64,000 nt of DNA from Nitrospira sp. (GCA_024760505.1 CP058931.1:248001-312000); one strand, 5' to 3'. Counted from the stretch's first letter, positions 1 to 7,384 are shown. Translations and numbers: made by a program. The notes: generated from the letters alone by a model not told the origin.

Positions 1-33
1 CTCTAGAGATTCCAGAATTGAGGTTTTGAAAAA

Positions 34-753
34 GTGAACTGTGTAGCCTGGCTCTTTGGTCGTGGAGCTTCGGTGGCATGTAACCTTCGTTGGGTCGTGC
101 CTTCCGAATGGACTGTAGATGATAGATCTCTTCAGGTAGAAAAAATACGGGGAAAAATTTTAGCCGAAATGGATCATCCCGACATTGATACCAGACCATA
201 TCAACAGCTTCTTGAAACTCTGGCTCGAAGAACGAAGCCCGGATGGAAGCATGCCTTCTTCACTACAAATTGGGATTATCTTCTCCAACGAGAGATCCTT
301 CGGTTGGGGTTAAATTTTGTCCCTCCCTGGTTGCAGGACACACATGTTTTCCACCTAAATGGCACAGTGGAATATACAACTTCCTCCAATATACTGGGAC
401 TCCGAGCTCCATTCTTGCTTGAGCGGGATAGCTTTCGTCAAAGAACCACCAGCCAAGAGTTCAATCTAGCCCTTCAGTCTCTATTCTGGCGTCGGGATTT
501 TATAGTTGTCGGTGTTTCGTTTTCTTGTGAGACGGATAGGACCTTTTTGACTATTTTACGGAAAGCAAGGCTCCTGGCAGTAGGGGCAGCCCGGTGGCAT
601 GTAGTGGATCCCTCCCCGCAGTCCGGCGAGGCAGTTGCCAGCCGTATCGCTTCCGCGTTACCAGAGGCCAAGGTAACATCAAGCACAACGGGATTCGCGG
701 AATGGGTTACACAAGGCATGCCAGAACTTTCCCAAATGGGGGTTCTGGACTAA
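34..753 (+). CDS. SIR2-like domain protein
   Basis: The 239-residue protein has the marks of a SIR2-like NAD-binding fold: an N-terminal glycine-rich loop (LFGRGAS, about residues 7-13), a central FFTTNWD motif carrying the Asn-Asp pair, and a later VFHLNGT motif with the likely catalytic His. Stand-alone bacterial SIR2-like domains often act as NAD-degrading effectors in phage defence, but no partner is visible because the window starts here. The GTG at 34 is the only reasonable start, since an in-frame stop lies at 19. The glycine-rich loop begins within ten residues, which is short for the family, so the N-terminus may be truncated. The family call is fairly firm; a defence role is inference. 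Confidence 0.7.
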   Translation: MNCVAWLFGRGASVACNLRWVVPSEWTVDDRSLQVEKIRGKILAEMDHPDIDTRPYQQLLETLARRTKPGWKHAFFTTNWDYLLQREILRLGLNFVPPWLQDTHVFHLNGTVEYTTSSNILGLRAPFLLERDSFRQRTTSQEFNLALQSLFWRRDFIVVGVSFSCETDRTFLTILRKARLLAVGAARWHVVDPSPQSGEAVASRIASALPEAKVTSSTTGFAEWVTQGMPELSQMGVLD

Positions 754-964
754 TGATCTTTCTAGGTACCTTTCACATCGGTTAACTTGCCAGTAAAAGT
801 TTAAAGACATCGAGTTTAACCTTCGTTCACGTGGGGGCATTGCTGGATTTTCCACTACCCAGCGCTGCTGGAAGAACCTCCTGCCCGAGCCGTGTCAAGA
901 AATCAGTCGGGTCGGTCTCGTAACGAAGGATCGACCGCTGGTTGTTATAGCGAACGGGGAGGTT

Positions 965-1128
965 GGAACAGGGGTCAAGTCTGTTGTTGAGAGTTTCGTG
1001 CAGAGGAAATGGGAAGCAGTCCGCAGGCAAAGGCTTTAGGAAGCAGGTGAGACAGATGGAGGCAGAATTTCGTCACCAACAGATTTGTTCCCATACCCTG
1101 ACTCTAAAAGTTTCATCTCCCCTGCTCC
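965..1128. repeat. Dispersed repeat R2, copy A
   Basis: About 160 bp with clear similarity to 1338-1476 and 3519-3680. Shared blocks include AAGTCTGTTGTTGA, GGGAAGCAGT and AAGAAGCAGGT-like segments. It directly abuts repeat R1 on its right. On the minus strand the three copies translate to related peptides (PAS..., LR.AS.FLH, LST.DL), but this copy and B contain stops, so R2 looks like a decayed coding fragment or a non-coding repeat. Confidence 0.6.
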
Positions 1129-1340
1129 GACGCCTGCCGCCCGTCCCATGATCGGACGCGCTTTTTCCTGGCGGGCCTTGTGTGAGCCTGGCGAGTTAGC
1201 CCGCTCTCCCATGTTTAGCGTCCGATCAATCAGATGAGACGGGCGGGGCGTCATTGGTTTTGGCTACTTTTGCCGGAACAAAAGTGGCTCGCCTGCCGGG
1301 GCGAAACCCGGCGACACAGAACATCACGTTGAAACGAGGA
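1129..1340. repeat. Multi-hairpin dispersed repeat R1, copy 1
   Basis: About 210 bp that recurs at 3681-3903 and 34788-35026. The left part is a long imperfect palindrome: GACGCC..GCCGCCCGTC at the left arm and GACGGGCGGGGCGTC at the right arm, with GATCGGACGC and GCGTCCGATC nested inside. The right part contains two more hairpins, TTTTGCCGGAACAAAA and GCCGGGGCGAAACCCGGC. Small open frames across it are by-products of the repeat. It may be a MITE-like element or a structured transcript; no protein is evident. Confidence 0.75.
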
Positions 1341-1476
1341 ACAGGAAACAAGTCTGTTGTTGAAAGTTTCGTGTGGAGGAATTGGGAAGCAGTTCGGAGT
1401 CAAATGGTCCAAGAAGCAGGTGGGACAGGTGGAGACAGAAATGCGTCAACAACAATTTTGCCCACCGTACCCTTTC
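1338..1476. repeat. Dispersed repeat R2, copy B
   Basis: Second copy of R2, starting at GGAACAGGAAACAAG and sharing the blocks AAGTCTGTTGTTGA, GGGAAGCAGT and AAGAAGCAGGTGGGACAG with copy A. It begins exactly where R1 copy 1 ends, giving the order R2-R1-R2 at 965-1476. The minus-strand peptide has an internal stop. Confidence 0.55.
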
Positions 1477-1597
1477 ACCAATACGTGAAGGTGGAATAAG
1501 AGGTTGGGTACCGTTGATGGTTCTGTCGCAACCGTTAGAGAGGAAAGGTAAAAATTGAACCTGCGAGGTAGTTAGTGCAACTCTCGTATAGAAAGCG

Positions 1598-1918
1598 CTA
1601 CGAAGATTTTTTCCTACGAGCCGGTCGTGCGTCTAACCATTTTTTGAACGAGGTCTGACTCTCGCCAGATGGCCGGCCTTCAAGCAACCCATCAATGCTA
1701 ATATCTTCATCAAGATCTTCCCAATGAATGCCTTCACCTTGGCCGATCAGCCGCCAGTTATTTTTCTCATCGAGAGTGGCATGGACCAGCCGTGGATACC
1801 AGGCTAACGGGACGGCAATGGTCCGTCCGTCTCCCAGATCGACACTTAACGTATCGTCGGTGATCCTCACATGTTCAGCACGGGGACTGACTGGGTTAGG
1901 TATTACGGAAGTACTCAT
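1598..1918 (-). CDS. DUF2442 domain protein
   Basis: A 106-residue protein matching the DUF2442 family: a short beta-rich core with DGRTIAVPLAWYPRL followed by a WRLIGQGEGIHWEDLDEDIS segment. The function of the family is not established. It overlaps the end of the DUF4160 gene by 23 bases, and its Shine-Dalgarno (GGGAGG) lies inside that gene, so the two are translationally linked. DUF4160/DUF2442 pairs are common in bacterial accessory regions and have been suggested to act as toxin-antitoxin-like modules; that role is inference. A second such pair, in the opposite order, is at 6026-6563. Confidence 0.8.
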   Translation of the reverse strand: MSTSVIPNPVSPRAEHVRITDDTLSVDLGDGRTIAVPLAWYPRLVHATLDEKNNWRLIGQGEGIHWEDLDEDISIDGLLEGRPSGESQTSFKKWLDARPARRKKSS

Positions 1919-2135
1919 TCCAGGCCTCCCTTAACTGTTCTTGATACTCAACGACAATTGCATACATCTGCTTAATGTCCACACGATTAAAGCCACCGCT
2001 GCGTTGTAACCGCACAGGGTCTAGCCAGAACTTTGCAATCTTGGCATCCCGTTCAATATGGACATGCGATGGTTCGTTACGGTCTCCGGCATAGAAGAAG
2101 AATCGATACGGCCCGACTTGTAAAACTGTTGGCAT
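1896..2135 (-). CDS. DUF4160 domain protein
   Basis: A 79-residue protein of the DUF4160 family, recognised by the start PTVLQVGPYRFFFYAGDRNEPSHVHIERD: an aromatic-rich strand, then the conserved P.HVH motif, then a C-terminal helix with EYQEQLREAWNEYF. No biochemical role is established. It is the first gene of a two-gene unit with the overlapping DUF2442 gene downstream. The ATG at 2135 lacks an obvious Shine-Dalgarno but fits the family start closely. Confidence 0.8.
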   Translation of the reverse strand: MPTVLQVGPYRFFFYAGDRNEPSHVHIERDAKIAKFWLDPVRLQRSGGFNRVDIKQMYAIVVEYQEQLREAWNEYFRNT

Positions 2136-2318
2136 TAATCAGATTTGCCTGCCTAATTTCTTCCTTCAAGACACACTGCTCAAGAGGTTGGCCGCGCTTG
2201 GAACTGACTTTACCGCAATTCGTTCAGAAAGTTAAGGCCACACTTCTCGTCCTTCCGCAAGGTCGAGCTGACGGAGCTTACCCTCAGCAAGCTACGATTG
2301 CATGAACAGACGATTTCC

Positions 2319-2511
2319 ACCTAACACAGCGCTTGGTACCAAGCGCAAATAGCAGCAGCGAAGCTCAAGCGGCAGACGCAAAATTTCACGAAAAAGATAG
2401 CGCCAGATTTTTTGGCGCTCACCAGGAAATGCACGCACGAGCTTCCTTATTGCTGTTTTTCACCCCCTCCGCCGCCTGCGGTCGGCTGAACGTTTAAGCG
2501 AAGGGTTAGGC
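2319..2511. repeat. Integron attC-like site downstream of GNAT gene
   Basis: On the plus strand the segment begins ACCTAACacagCGCTT and ends AAGCGaaggGTTAGGC. That fits the attC arrangement of outer core boxes (RYYYAAC and GTTRRRY) flanked inward by a complementary second box (CGCTT/AAGCG). At 193 bp it is longer than typical attC sites. It lies 14 bp beyond the stop of the acetyltransferase gene, where an attC belongs in a gene cassette. Similarity to real attC sites is judged by eye only. Confidence 0.4.
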
Positions 2512-2524
2512 CATATGGTTTCAC

Positions 2525-3109
2525 TTAACGTGCGGCTCTGAACATTGGCCTTATCGGTGGTGAACTGCCAGCCCGAATTTCTCCCACAACCTCGAACCCG
2601 AAACGCTGGTAGAGCGGAATGTTAGCCGAATTCGTCGCTTCAAGGTAGGCCGCGACGTGGCCACGATCACAGACTTCAAGACCGCGTGCGAGCAGGACAG
2701 AGCCGTACCCCTTGCCCTGAAACATCGGCTCGACCCCAATGGCAGGCAGGTACCAATGTGGAACCGGCGGATGCGATGCGCCGGCTTGTTCCAGTAAGGC
2801 CAACGCATCCCCTTGCAGTTCAGGGTCCACGCCTTCTTGCATGACAGTAGCGACCGCCTCTTCGTCGGGGCCGACACCGGGAGGCAGCCAGAGCGCTGCG
2901 GCTTTAAAATCTTTCGAACGATAGGCCGATCCGTGATCGAAGGCGCGTCCAGCAAAGTACTTCAGGACTAGTGGGAAGTAATGAAGATACTGCTTGGCAT
3001 CGGGAAACATCCAGCGAATGAACGGATCGGAGATAAACGCGGTCACGAGAGTGGCGATGGCCCTATCGTAGTCGGATAGCAATGCGGGTGTTGCTGACGG
3101 TGCGGACAT
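2525..3109 (-). CDS. GNAT-family N-acetyltransferase
   Basis: A 194-residue protein with the GNAT layout: N-terminal region with a FISDPFIRWMFPDA motif, central VPHWYLPAIGVEPMFQGKGY carrying the acetyl-CoA loop (Q-x-G-x-G, about residues 145-150), then LEATNSANIPLYQRFGFEVVG, the typical C-terminal GNAT strand and helix. The substrate cannot be read from the sequence. AAGAGG precedes the ATG at 3109. It is a lone gene flanked on both sides by attC-like boxes (2319-2511 and 3185-3215), so it may be a captured integron cassette. Confidence 0.85.
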   Translation of the reverse strand: MSAPSATPALLSDYDRAIATLVTAFISDPFIRWMFPDAKQYLHYFPLVLKYFAGRAFDHGSAYRSKDFKAAALWLPPGVGPDEEAVATVMQEGVDPELQGDALALLEQAGASHPPVPHWYLPAIGVEPMFQGKGYGSVLLARGLEVCDRGHVAAYLEATNSANIPLYQRFGFEVVGEIRAGSSPPIRPMFRAAR

Positions 3110-3184
3110 TGTGCCTCTTGGGATGATGGTGTGGTGGTAGGGTATGTACTACGGCCATGGGAACTGCGAGCAATCGTGGCTGCG

Positions 3185-3215
3185 GCTTAACGCCGCATGC
3201 AGCGCTTTGTTAAAC
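3185..3215. repeat. Short attC-like site upstream of GNAT gene
   Basis: The 31 bp GCTTAAC...GTTAAAC pair fits the outer attC boxes on either strand, with GCGGC/GCCGC and AGCGCT palindromes between them. It is much shorter than a full attC and could be a deleted site or a simple hairpin. With 2319-2511 it brackets the acetyltransferase gene. Confidence 0.3.
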
Positions 3216-3518
3216 TCCTTTGGTTTCGCTTAACCTTTTCCCCTGTTCGTATTGTTCTATACCATTTTCGGTCACCCATGTGTATTCCCGAAACCCCTGG
3301 GGCACACCATCCAGCCAGTCTCGATGCGACCGATTCTTGAACAATGTTATACATATGTCAAGAATTATGATCTTCTTTCATAGCGCTTCCAGAGGTTTTC
3401 CTTCGCCTCCTGCCAAACAAATATCTGCTCCGGTCCGGATAGGACTCTGAGTGTTGTTTCGTGCAATAGCGTTTCATACCAGACAGAGATTGAGGCGATG
3501 GGCCTTCTTGAGAAAAAC

Positions 3519-3680
3519 CAGAGGTCAGGTCTTTTGTTGAGAGGTTCATGTGAAGGAATGGTGAAGGAGCCCGCAGACAAATGCTCCAAGAAGCAGGTCG
3601 GTCATGTTGAGCCAGAAATTCGTCGACGATTGTTTTGATCTCATACCCTAACTTTATAACTTTCATCTTCCCCCAGCTCC
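3519..3680. repeat. Dispersed repeat R2, copy C
   Basis: Third copy of R2, again directly left of an R1 copy. Shared blocks with copies A and B include TTGTTGAGAG, CCAAGAAGCAGGT and the right end CATACCCTAACTTTATAAC versus CATACCCTGACTCTAAAAG. The minus-strand frame is open here, unlike A and B. The left neighbour (3365-3518, minus) is also open and reads like the end of a protein, but no family was recognised. Confidence 0.55.
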
Positions 3681-3903
3681 GACGCCTGCCGCCCGTCCCA
3701 TGATCGGACGCTCTTTCCCTAGCGGGCCTTGTGTGAGCCTGGCGAGTTGGTCCGCTCTTCCGTGGTTAGCGTCCGAGCATCAGATGAGACGGGCGGGGCG
3801 TCACTGGTTTTGGGACCTTTTGCCGAAACAAAAGGCCTGTCCTGAGCCCGACCGAAGGAGGCCTCGCCCGCCTGGGCAAAACCCGGCAACACAGAACATC
3901 ACT
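3681..3903. repeat. Multi-hairpin dispersed repeat R1, copy 2
   Basis: Second R1 copy, with the same GACGCCTGCCGCCCGTC left arm, GACGGGCGGGGCGTC right arm, a CTTTTGCCGAAACAAAAG hairpin and a closing CACAGAACATCAC. It carries an extra block of roughly 25 bp (CCTGAGCCCGACCGAAGG) between the second and third hairpins. The open frames across it are not believable genes. Confidence 0.75.
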
Positions 3904-4030
3904 AGGTCTGGGCAAAATAGGGAGGTAGACTGCCACGAAAACATCTCCTTCCCCCGAAGCTTATTTACCAGGTGGGCAGGACATCCCAATTCGTGTAAAA
4001 TTAAAACATCCGTAGGAAGGAGGGCAATTT

Positions 4031-4231
4031 ATGAGTGAACTTGAACAGCTTGAGCAACAGGTCCTGAATCTACCGCCCCAAGACCTGGCTCAGTTTCGGG
4101 AGTGGTTCCTTGAATTAGATGCTCGTATGTGGGATCAGCAGATTGAAGCTGATCTCAAGGGGGGGAAACTCGACACACTCATCGCAGAAGCGCGAACTGA
4201 ATTTAAAGCCGGGAAAGCGCGTGAGCTTTGA
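4031..4231 (+). CDS. Antitoxin-like protein of a ParE/RelE module
   Basis: A 66-residue acidic, helical protein (MSELEQLEQQVLNLPPQDLA...) of the kind that precedes RelE/ParE-type toxins. The LPPQDLAQFREWFLELDA helix and the C-terminal EARTEFKAGKAREL tail resemble small addiction-module antitoxins. A strong GGAAGGAGG lies just before the ATG. The downstream toxin overlaps its stop by four bases (TTGA), so the pair is translationally coupled. Its presumed job is to bind and neutralise the toxin and repress the operon. That role is inferred from context and size. Confidence 0.65.
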   Translation: MSELEQLEQQVLNLPPQDLAQFREWFLELDARMWDQQIEADLKGGKLDTLIAEARTEFKAGKAREL

Positions 4232-4482
4232 AGCACTATGCTTCTTCAAGGTTTTGGGGTTTATATCAGGCACTCCCACCGAATGTCCGCGATCTTGCCG
4301 ACAAGAACTTCCAACTTCTGAAAAGCAATTCACACCATCCTTCTCTTCACTTCAAACAAATTGGTGAGTTGTGGTCGGTGCGAGTCGGAGCCCATTACAG
4401 GGCCCTGGGTATCGAGGCCGAGGGAGGTATCCAGTGGATCTGGATCGGTTCCCATGCCGAATACGACAACATTATTTCCTAA
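4228..4482 (+). CDS. RelE/ParE-superfamily toxin
   Basis: An 84-residue basic protein with the RelE/ParE fold pattern: an N-terminal helix (FWGLYQALPPNVRDLADKNF), then HHPSLHFKQIGELWSVRVGAHYRALG, the usual strand-turn-strand with the conserved W.VR....YRAL, and an aromatic C-terminus (WIWIGSHAEYDNI). The ending HAEYDNII is common in this family. The only possible start is TTG at 4228, because an in-frame TGA lies at 4222; the start overlaps the antitoxin stop as TTGA. It probably acts as an mRNA interferase or gyrase poison, but the sequence does not decide which. Confidence 0.75.
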   Translation: MKHYASSRFWGLYQALPPNVRDLADKNFQLLKSNSHHPSLHFKQIGELWSVRVGAHYRALGIEAEGGIQWIWIGSHAEYDNIIS

Positions 4483-4695
4483 CCTTTCGCTCCGGCCAAG
4501 GCTACTTAAGCGCAGCACCACGCCTGAACGGATCATTTGTAAGGTTGCCCAACCCGAGGGGATAGGCACTCAAATGACTCTTGTTGATTCACCCTCCGCT
4601 GAGTTAGTGGGGAAGTGAAATAAGAATCTCCTTGAACTCTGCCTTTTCACCTGGGCACAGATCCTTCGCCGCCGGCTCAGCAACTGTCTTGAATG

Positions 4696-5649
4696 TCAAT
4701 GAGCACTCATACGTGTGTCTTGCCATTTTGTCTGCTGTTTGATCATCGCATTGAGAATAGTCAGCAGCTTACGCATACAGGCGGTCAAGGCGACCTTTTT
4801 CTCTTTACCGGCCGCCAGGAGGCGCTCATAGAACGCTTTGCTGACGGGATTATGGCGGGTGGCCACCAGTGCCCCCATGTACAGGACGGCCCGCACGCGA
4901 GCGCGCCCACCCCAAATACGACGTTTGCCTCGCTGGCTCCCACTATCCCGATTAAACGGGGCCACCCCAATCAACGCCGCCATCTGCTTGCGGTTCAATT
5001 GGCCCAACTCGGGTACCTCCGCCAGCAACGTCTGCGACAAGATCGGGCCCACCCCTTTCGCGCTCTGCAACAGATCATCCTGGACCCGCCAGACGGGACT
5101 CTGCTGAATCAACTGGGCTAGCTCCTTCTCGGTCCGCCCCAATTCCTGAGTCAGCCACGTGATATGCACGCGGACCCGTTTACGCAGAGCCGAGTTGAGC
5201 TGCGACGCCAGCCGATTGCTTTCAGCCGTCACCATGTCCACCAGTTGCTGGCGGCGCGTCAGCACCGCACTCAGCTGCTGGGTAGCGGCATCCGGCAATG
5301 GCCGTGGCGTGGGCTGCATCACCGCCGCAAAGTGGGCCAACACCTGCGCATCCAGCCGATCCGTTTTCGCCAGGATTCCTGTGGCTTGGGCAAAGGTCCG
5401 AACCTGGCGTGGATTGACCACCACCACGGGCATCTGGGCGGCAGCCAACGCACTGGCCACGCGGGTCTCCAACCCTCCCGTGGCTTCGAGGACAATCAAG
5501 GCGGGGGCCCAGGTCCGCAGTTGCGTCACGACCTGTTTGAGCCCAGCCGAGTCGTAGAGCACCTGCCAGGGCGCCCCGGTCCCATGGACTGCCAGGTCCA
5601 GCTGCATCTTCGAAATATCAATCCCAATGAAACTTCCCGAGGTAGACAT
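4696..5649 (-). CDS. IS110-family transposase (RNA-guided DEDD recombinase)
   Basis: A 317-residue IS110 transposase. The N-terminal RuvC-like DEDD domain shows D11 (GIDISK), E55 (LEATGG), D97 and D100 (KTDRLDAQ). The C-terminal Transposase_20 part contains GVGPILSQTLLAEVPEL and GVAPFNRDSGSQRG with the conserved serine region. It is full length with no frame lesion. AAGGAG lies 7 bases before the ATG. The enzyme moves its own element, guided by a bridge RNA from the upstream non-coding end. The long left end and very short right end place it in the IS110 group rather than the IS1111 group. It may still be active. Confidence 0.93.
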   Translation of the reverse strand: MSTSGSFIGIDISKMQLDLAVHGTGAPWQVLYDSAGLKQVVTQLRTWAPALIVLEATGGLETRVASALAAAQMPVVVVNPRQVRTFAQATGILAKTDRLDAQVLAHFAAVMQPTPRPLPDAATQQLSAVLTRRQQLVDMVTAESNRLASQLNSALRKRVRVHITWLTQELGRTEKELAQLIQQSPVWRVQDDLLQSAKGVGPILSQTLLAEVPELGQLNRKQMAALIGVAPFNRDSGSQRGKRRIWGGRARVRAVLYMGALVATRHNPVSKAFYERLLAAGKEKKVALTACMRKLLTILNAMIKQQTKWQDTRMSAH

Positions 5650-5683
5650 AGATGCTCCTTGGTGAAAAAGATAGCCCTCCGGC

Positions 5684-5815
5684 GACCCAGCCTTGCCAAT
5701 ACGGGCTTGGTGGCCCCAGCAACTGTTCGGGTTCAGGAAGAGACGGACGTGACGACCCGCGCTGAGCCACGGTCTCCAGGGACCTCAGGATGATCGGTCT
5801 GTCACGTCCCAAATA
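5684..5815 (-). ncRNA. Candidate IS110 bridge RNA
   Basis: The left end, read on the transposase strand, folds into two loops. Loop 1 is closed by a strong stem (5796-5809 with 5745-5757, 13 pairs with one bulge) and capped by hairpin 5771-5784 (GGTC/GACC). Its 5' side (5785-5795) matches the target left half plus core (TCATCCTGAG), and its 3' side (5762-5768) gives GGCUCAG, complementary to the target right half CTGAGCC. Loop 2 is capped by hairpin 5703-5716 (GGGC/GCCC). Its 5' side at 5718-5726 matches the element's own right end plus core (ACAGTTGCT, also at 4679-4687). The second donor guide is weak (only CTTG near 5692). Exact RNA ends are unknown. Confidence 0.65.
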
Positions 5816-6025
5816 ATGAACACGGATACTAATCACATGCACCTCCTAAGATACAAGGATGACGACCTCGTGATGACTCACGCTTCTCCTGTTATCAAAT
5901 GTATGAACGAAAGAAAATTCCACACTATGCCGGTCCCCATACGTAATAGTTAACCACAACCGAATCAAGTGCTTTCTGGGCAGATTGTTTCCTGGTACTA
6001 TGAGAAAAAAGTGGAGGAATGAGCC

Positions 6026-6310
6026 ATGAAAAGAATTTCCAAGGTCAAGGTCTTGCCGGAGTATCGACTGGAGTTGGAATTTGACGACGGGGTATCCGGA
6101 AGGGTAGACCTCTCTGAGTTTGTCGGCAAAGGTGTGTTCGCCGTGTGGCGCGACCCGCTCGTTTTTGAGCAGGTTCGTATCGGGTCATCCGGTGAACTGT
6201 GTTGGGGTGAACAGATTGATCTCTGTCCGGACGCACTCTACCTTAAAGTGACGGGCAAAAAACCGGAAGACATTTTCCCCGCGCTGCGCAACCAGGCCAC
6301 TCATGCCTGA
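6026..6310 (+). CDS. DUF2442 domain protein
   Basis: A 94-residue DUF2442 protein with the textbook core: KVLPEYRLELEFDDGVSGRVDLSE, then GVFAVWRDPLVFEQVRIG and ELCWGEQIDLCPDALYLKVTG. The biochemical role of the family is not known. GTGGAGGAATGAGCC precedes the ATG. It is the first gene of a pair with the DUF4160 gene, overlapping by eight bases. The order is reversed relative to the other pair at 1598-2135, and the two DUF2442 proteins are only distantly similar, so this is not a recent duplication. Confidence 0.85.
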   Translation: MKRISKVKVLPEYRLELEFDDGVSGRVDLSEFVGKGVFAVWRDPLVFEQVRIGSSGELCWGEQIDLCPDALYLKVTGKKPEDIFPALRNQATHA

Positions 6311-6563
6311 AATCAGTCGTTTCTTCGGCATTGTGATCAAGATGTTCTTCGACGATCACAACCCGCCACACTTTCATGCGGAATATGGTAGTAATATTGC
6401 GTTGGTCGATATTCGCACTTTGGCTGTGTTTTCCGGGAGGTTGCCTCCTCGCGTGACCGGGCTTGTCATCGAGTGGGCGACACTTCATCAGCGCGAACTT
6501 CTCACTGACTGGGAAAGAGCGCAAACGCGAGAAGAACTCCAGAAGATCGCGCCCTTGGAATGA
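6303..6563 (+). CDS. DUF4160 domain protein
   Basis: An 86-residue DUF4160 protein: PEISRFFGIVIKMFFDDHNPPHFHAEYG carries the typical aromatic strand and P.HFHA motif, followed by the LPPRVTGLVIEWATLHQREL helix with the W..LH..EL signature. It overlaps the DUF2442 stop by eight bases and so is probably translated by re-initiation. Function is unknown; pairing with DUF2442 suggests a two-component unit, possibly toxin-antitoxin-like. Only the histidine-containing motif is conserved with the protein at 1896-2135. Confidence 0.85.
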   Translation: MPEISRFFGIVIKMFFDDHNPPHFHAEYGSNIALVDIRTLAVFSGRLPPRVTGLVIEWATLHQRELLTDWERAQTREELQKIAPLE

Positions 6564-6638
6564 GCGAATGCCTCCCAATAAATAGCGTTGTGAACTTTTG
6601 AATCAACCACACAATCAGAAAGTCAATTAGGAACGTCT

Positions 6639-7271
6639 ATGGCTGATTGTTGCAATGACAAAGCTTGTGAGATTGAGGCGTTGCGTGATCGCCAAAGCTC
6701 GATACTCAAAATAGTATTGGGTATTAATGCCGTCATGTTCTTCGTCGAACTCATCGCAGGACTGCTCGCTGGTTCTGTTTCCTTGATCGCTGATTCGCTG
6801 GATATGCTGGGCGATGCTCTGGTGTATGGCTTCAGCATTTACGTGGTCGCACGAGGCGCAAGAATGAAAGCCAAGGCCGCCCTCCTCAAAGGGGGAGTCA
6901 TGGCGGCCTTCGGACTATTCGTGTTTGGGCAGGCGGTTTTTAAGATGGTGTTTCCACAGGTCCCTGTATTCGAAGCCATTGGCGCTATTGGTCTCCTTGC
7001 GCTTGCAGCGAATGGCCTTTGCCTTCTCTTACTTTGGCGGCATCGGGCCGATGACATCAATATGAGTTCGGTGTGGTTGTGTTCCCGCAACGATATTATT
7101 GCGAATGTCTCGGTACTGTGTGCCGCCGTTGGGGTGTGGCTCACCACTTCAGGTTGGCCTGACATTCTCGTGGGCTTGGGACTCGCGGCTCTTTTTCTAC
7201 GGTCCGCGGTATTCGTCTTGCGGGGTGCGAAGGAGGAGCTTCGAACAACCCATGTCCGACATTTTCATTAA
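6639..7271 (+). CDS. Short cation transporter, CDF-like membrane protein
   Basis: A 210-residue, mostly hydrophobic protein with about six membrane segments. The second contains ADSLDMLGDAL (D52, D55, D59) and the fifth CSRNDIIANVSV, the places where cation diffusion facilitators bind metal. The usual C-terminal cytoplasmic domain of about 80 residues is missing; the protein ends just after the sixth segment. The Cys-rich N-terminus (MADCCNDKAC) may bind metal. It is probably a divalent-cation efflux protein in the inner membrane, metal unknown. TTAGGAA precedes the ATG. It is not in an obvious operon. Confidence 0.8.
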   Translation: MADCCNDKACEIEALRDRQSSILKIVLGINAVMFFVELIAGLLAGSVSLIADSLDMLGDALVYGFSIYVVARGARMKAKAALLKGGVMAAFGLFVFGQAVFKMVFPQVPVFEAIGAIGLLALAANGLCLLLLWRHRADDINMSSVWLCSRNDIIANVSVLCAAVGVWLTTSGWPDILVGLGLAALFLRSAVFVLRGAKEELRTTHVRHFH

Positions 7272-7384
7272 CGACGGCAGCCAAATCCGCCAATTTGTTC
7301 TGTTTTATTCCACCGATACTGCGTAGTAATACGCGACGAGAAACCAGCAAGCTAGGCTTTCATCGTGAGCAACAGTCAGATACC

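Larger units (their letters stand above)
4679..5857 (-). mobile_element. IS110-family insertion sequence
   Basis: The ends were placed by joining the flanks. The left flank (..CCTTCGCCGCCGGCTCAG) and right flank (AGGATGACGACCTCGTGATG..) together rebuild a repeat resembling the intact copy at 7941-7990. AG (CT on the transposase strand) is shared at both junctions, consistent with the CT core dinucleotide known for IS621-type IS110 elements. The element is about 1.18 kb, has one transposase gene, only about 15 bp beyond its stop, and about 205 bp of non-coding left end that would encode the bridge RNA. There are no terminal inverted repeats, as expected for IS110. Confidence 0.75.

Noticed and set aside
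1036..1254. Open frame across repeat R1 copy 1 (and similar ones at 3700-4038 and 34782-35018)
   Set aside because: They exist only because the repeat is GC-rich and palindromic. The translations follow the repeat, have no ribosome sites, and differ between copies by frameshifts.
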